Shown here piece by piece: positions 33,853-36,547 of a stretch of DNA of 36,547 nt. Where the stretch lies: contig NW_003130356.1 of NCBI RefSeq assembly GCF_000003605.2, positions 881,895 through 918,441 on the forward strand, written 5' to 3'. The stretch comes from Saccoglossus kowalevskii (taxonomy: Eukaryota; Hemichordata; Enteropneusta; Harrimaniidae). The translations under genes were made by a program, and so were the position numbers. Each line of letters begins with the position of its first letter. The stretch's first letter is position 1. Under the pieces are notes generated by a model that ran no database searches, had not been told where the DNA came from, and worked only from the letters and a program-made list of their open reading frames with translations.

Positions 33853-34090
33853 TGCGAGTTCGCAATGGCGAAAAAACAGGCGATTGCGAATTCGCAATGG
33901 CAAAAAACTGACGATTGAGAGTTCGCAATGGCAAAAAAACTGACGATTGCGAATTCGCAATGGCAAAAAAACTGACGATTGAGAGTTCGCAATGGCAAAA
34001 AAACTGACGATTGAAATTTCGCAATGGCAAAAAAACTGACGATTGAGAGTTCGCAATGCCACAAAAACAGTCGAATGAGAGTTCACAGTA
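33853..34090. repeat. 32-bp subterminal minisatellite of the nested transposon
   Basis: About seven units of 'gagttcgcaatggc' plus 'aaaaaactgacgattg', with alternating 'gagagttcgc' and 'gcgaattcgc' versions. Starts at the inner edge of the left inverted end; the right end lacks it. It creates long spurious open frames on the minus strand. Confidence 0.92.
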
Positions 34091-36113
34091 AGACATAAAA
34101 CAAAAGGCTGATTTATATTGTTGAGCGTTGCTGCAGTGGAAAATAGAAAACAGTTTTTAAACGTCGTGTGAACCATCAAAGGTATGCCGACAGGCAACCA
34201 ATGGTAGCGTGGATTCACGAACCCTTCTGTTACATTGTACCAAACATGAAGCGGAGAGATTTGACACAGCATATTAAAAGTCAAACTCTCTCGCGAGGAC
34301 GTTTCATTCGGTGAATTGAGGGGAAAAACGTTGCGACAGGATGTAATTCACAGCGTTCCGCAGAACCATTGTATTCATAATTTGAATTACAAAACAACCC
34401 CGAACGTGGCGTGCAGTCTGCAGACAGCGGTACGTTTCACCGGCAAACTGCACTGCAATCTGAATCATTACAAATATAAAAACCTGGGCGTGATTTTATT
34501 GTTGTTGTTCTCTTGCTTTATGGTCTAACCTACGATTGTCGCGAAAAGTTGAGTCAATTCAGTTCCAGGGGTAGTTTTTTATTTGAGGTGTTACTAATCA
34601 CTTGTATATGTTGCAGAAATACTCGTAGTTTATTTACAAGCTAACACTAATCGCCAGAAGCGTCAATGTGTATAGAGTTCCGGTCAGGGATGCTTCAATA
34701 GAATATTGATCAGAGCTACGCAGACACTCCGTAACGACAAAACTTATAACGGAGCTAATATGTATCCTTTTACGTATCATATATATTTGCCATACTCGTA
34801 TCGTTGAACTAGGATGGCACGGCGATGACTGGTAATATATACACGCACGCTCTATATGGCGCTGGCGTGTTCGCTACGGTGAACAATAAGCAAACTCTTC
34901 ACTCTCGGTCGCAGCGAAATTGTAACATTACTGACTGGCGACATAAATGCTAATACTGATGCGTAGAAATAGTAAAGATAATATATATTTGAGACGATGT
35001 TTAGGTTAGGAAGCTACACATCAAAAGATCAAGTTGAGTTCATCGCCTGCTACGTGAATTCACGTCTGTGATTGGATAATCACTTGACGCATTGGTGAGA
35101 TCTCATGCCCAGTTGATAAGTTTTATTTTTAGCATATAGTTTTTTTCCAACAATTGTTTTCTGCATATGGCCCGCGATCGTTCTTTTTTCGATGAGATAG
35201 TTGTTGGGTGTTTACTAACTACATACTTTAAGTTTCAGAAACAGATCATATAGGACTATGTGCATTCGTCATGACATAAAAACTGAACAGGAAACATCGA
35301 AGCTACCTTTGGAATTGGAATTGACCTACATTTACCTCCCGTATGGGCGGAGCATAGTTTTTTTTAATTTGACTGATTATTCAAGTACAGCAAGCGCTCT
35401 TTGTGCACAGTACAGATAGTCAGCATGCGTAAAATAAACAAGTCATTTATGGCGACAAGGCAACTTGTCAGAATCCGAATTCAAGTCGGGTATATTCACA
35501 GTTCCAACTAGAGTGACATGGTCTACGCTGCTGTATTCAGTTTGTTAAATTTGTTACACCAGTTGCCTTAATATTTACAGTAGTTCATTTACAGTTCGTT
35601 CGAGCATGGTTACCTCCATGGTTCGAGCTTGCAGTTTGTATCATGGGTGACATAAAAATAAATAGGCCAGGCAACAAAGGTTCTATTAATGATAACGGGC
35701 ATTTTCAAAAGAATAATTACCACAGAATTGACACACATTTAAACATGGTCTTCCAAATTACAAAACGATGTGGTCTACGGTCATGGCAGTGTGGTGAATT
35801 TATTTGCGTGTATCTGTTGATCGACTTATTTAGCTGATTACTAGCGAATGGCTGTGTTATGTCTGTCATCGTTTAGGCTCATGCTAGGTCCTGGACGGAA
35901 CTCGACTCAGTGATTTGGAACTAATTACGATATAACCGTCGCTATTCGGACTACTATTTCTGACAGTTGGTATTCGCAGTTACTAATATAGTGAACGATT
36001 AATCAAAAGATATAACGTGTTCAGTACTTAGTGTGATTGGCTGTATGATTGTAGGTTACGCCCTAGAGTCTTTAAACTGCTTTAAAATTGGTTAAGGTTT
36101 TAAAAGTGAATAA
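34091..36113. other. Interior of nested transposon and upstream region, no gene found
   Basis: No domain recognised on either strand; the short open frames lack known motifs. I also looked here for an upstream exon of the large gene and found none I can support. Confidence 0.45.
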
Positions 36114-36547
36114 GCGACGCTCGCAATGGCTGTTTTACCGTACATTTACATACCGCTCATGTGTGACATTTGTGTTGATAAACATTAATTTGCCCACAAT
36201 CGAATGTGTTTTTCTAATGAAATCATGTGTACAAGATTGACCTGGGCGCCCTATGACCACTTTGATACCTTTTTTATCACCAAAAACATTTGTTTGGTTA
36301 TATCTCAGTTTATACTTATTGGTCTGTGCAACAGTCAAAGCATGTGCGTGCCGTGACAACTACCACCCTTTAATTAAAGTATTGAACGCACATTTGAATA
36401 TTTTTGGCATTGACAGCAACATGCTGTTTTGAAATAAACTGCTACCATGCTATTGGTGAGAATGTTGTTTTGAGAATAGCTGATGCCATGCTATTGGTCA
36501 GAATGCTGTTTTGAGAATAGCTGAAGCCATGCTATTGGTCAGAATGC

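Larger units (their letters stand above)
33810..36156. mobile_element. 2.35-kb DNA transposon with 41-bp perfect inverted ends, nested
   Basis: Bases 33812-33852 and 36114-36154 are exact inverted copies (start GGTATGTAAATGTACGG). The 7-bp TCATGTG occurs directly outside each end (33803-33809, 36157-36163), a probable target-site duplication (perhaps 8 bp with one change). It sits inside family H copy 2. No transposase-like open frame is seen, so non-autonomous. hAT, P and related superfamilies make 8-bp duplications; class unassigned. Confidence 0.85.
33790..36369. mobile_element. TTAA-flanked MITE, family H, copy 2, split by insertion
   Basis: Left remnant 33790-33809 and right part 36157-36369 match copy 1 ('catgtgtgacatttgtg', 'cacaatcgaatg', 'ttctaatg', end 'actaccaccct') and are flanked by TTAA at 33786-33789 and 36370-36373. 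Confidence 0.7.

Noticed and set aside
33853-34090. CRISPR-like array
   Set aside because: Units are contiguous with no unique spacers, the genome is eukaryotic, and the array belongs to a transposon end.
33679-34284. 201-codon minus-strand open frame
   Set aside because: Mostly translation of the 32-bp subterminal satellite; three overlapping frames are open.
35590-35660. Possible upstream exon with ATG and GTAACC donor on the minus strand
   Set aside because: Lies inside the nested transposon, has no hydrophobic signal-like stretch and its phase does not fit the phase-0 acceptor at 32377.

Overview
This is an AT-rich piece of an animal nuclear genome. Coding sequence is cut into short exons by GT-AG introns, the introns are full of non-LTR retrotransposon tails, short inverted-repeat elements and minisatellites, and there is one 230-base assembly gap. 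There is no bacterial gene organisation. The style of the encoded protein (many fibronectin-III-like units joined by 'DxTPP' linkers, plus a PAN/Apple-type cysteine domain) and the type of repeats suggest a marine invertebrate. My best guess is a hemichordate such as an acorn worm, with lancelet or mollusc as alternatives. That placement is inference.

One gene dominates the window. On the minus strand, 28 consecutive exons run from 32376 down to 756. I reconstructed them by hand from splice sites and protein pattern. All 27 internal junctions have GT donors, AG acceptors and matching phases, and the exons sum to 5412 nt, exactly 1804 codons without a stop. The chain enters at phase 0 at 32376 and leaves at phase 0 at 756. 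No start codon, signal peptide, stop codon or membrane anchor is visible, so both ends of the gene lie outside the window or in exons I cannot see. The protein fragment starts with one FN3-like unit, then a distinctive block with a four-cysteine PAN-like motif and a 'VDFVPPEPG' segment, then about thirteen degenerate FN3-like units of roughly 105-125 residues. Each unit has a core of the form W-x-x-F-x-D-x-E-S-G-I-x-x-Y-x-W-x-V-G-T, followed by a Y-Y-x-T-V-x-A-x-N-x-A-G strand. Several N-glycosylation sequons fit an extracellular or secreted multimodular protein. I do not recognise a named family.

The introns carry most of the other content. From left to right: a dispersed repeat ending in a (ACGG)n tract (1-460); a 48-bp minisatellite (1630-2095); a composite foldback element (2634-3022); a degenerate paired-like helix-turn-helix fragment (3454-3834); a TA-flanked element with CCCTAA-rich ends (5535-5817); a 129-bp tandem array (6520-7392); dispersed elements at 7.8, 8.7, 9.7 and 10.4 kb; a LINE remnant (11.03-11.45 kb); a second LINE remnant on the plus strand (14.35-14.91 kb); a TTAA-flanked 914-bp element with its own paralogous empty site (15405-16318); a minus-strand LINE end with the assembly gap (17.8-19.07 kb); an 87-bp minisatellite that copies an exon-intron boundary (23.5-24.0 kb); and a recent 449-bp tandem duplication (24.2-25.1 kb). 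Beyond 32.4 kb no exon was found. That part holds a 73-bp tandem repeat inside a short TTAA-flanked element, and a nested pair in which a 2.35-kb element with 41-bp perfect inverted ends sits inside a second copy of the same host element.

The most interesting points are the gene itself, and two places where tandem duplication has copied splice junctions, creating decoy donors (exon 8) or decoy acceptors (exon 14).
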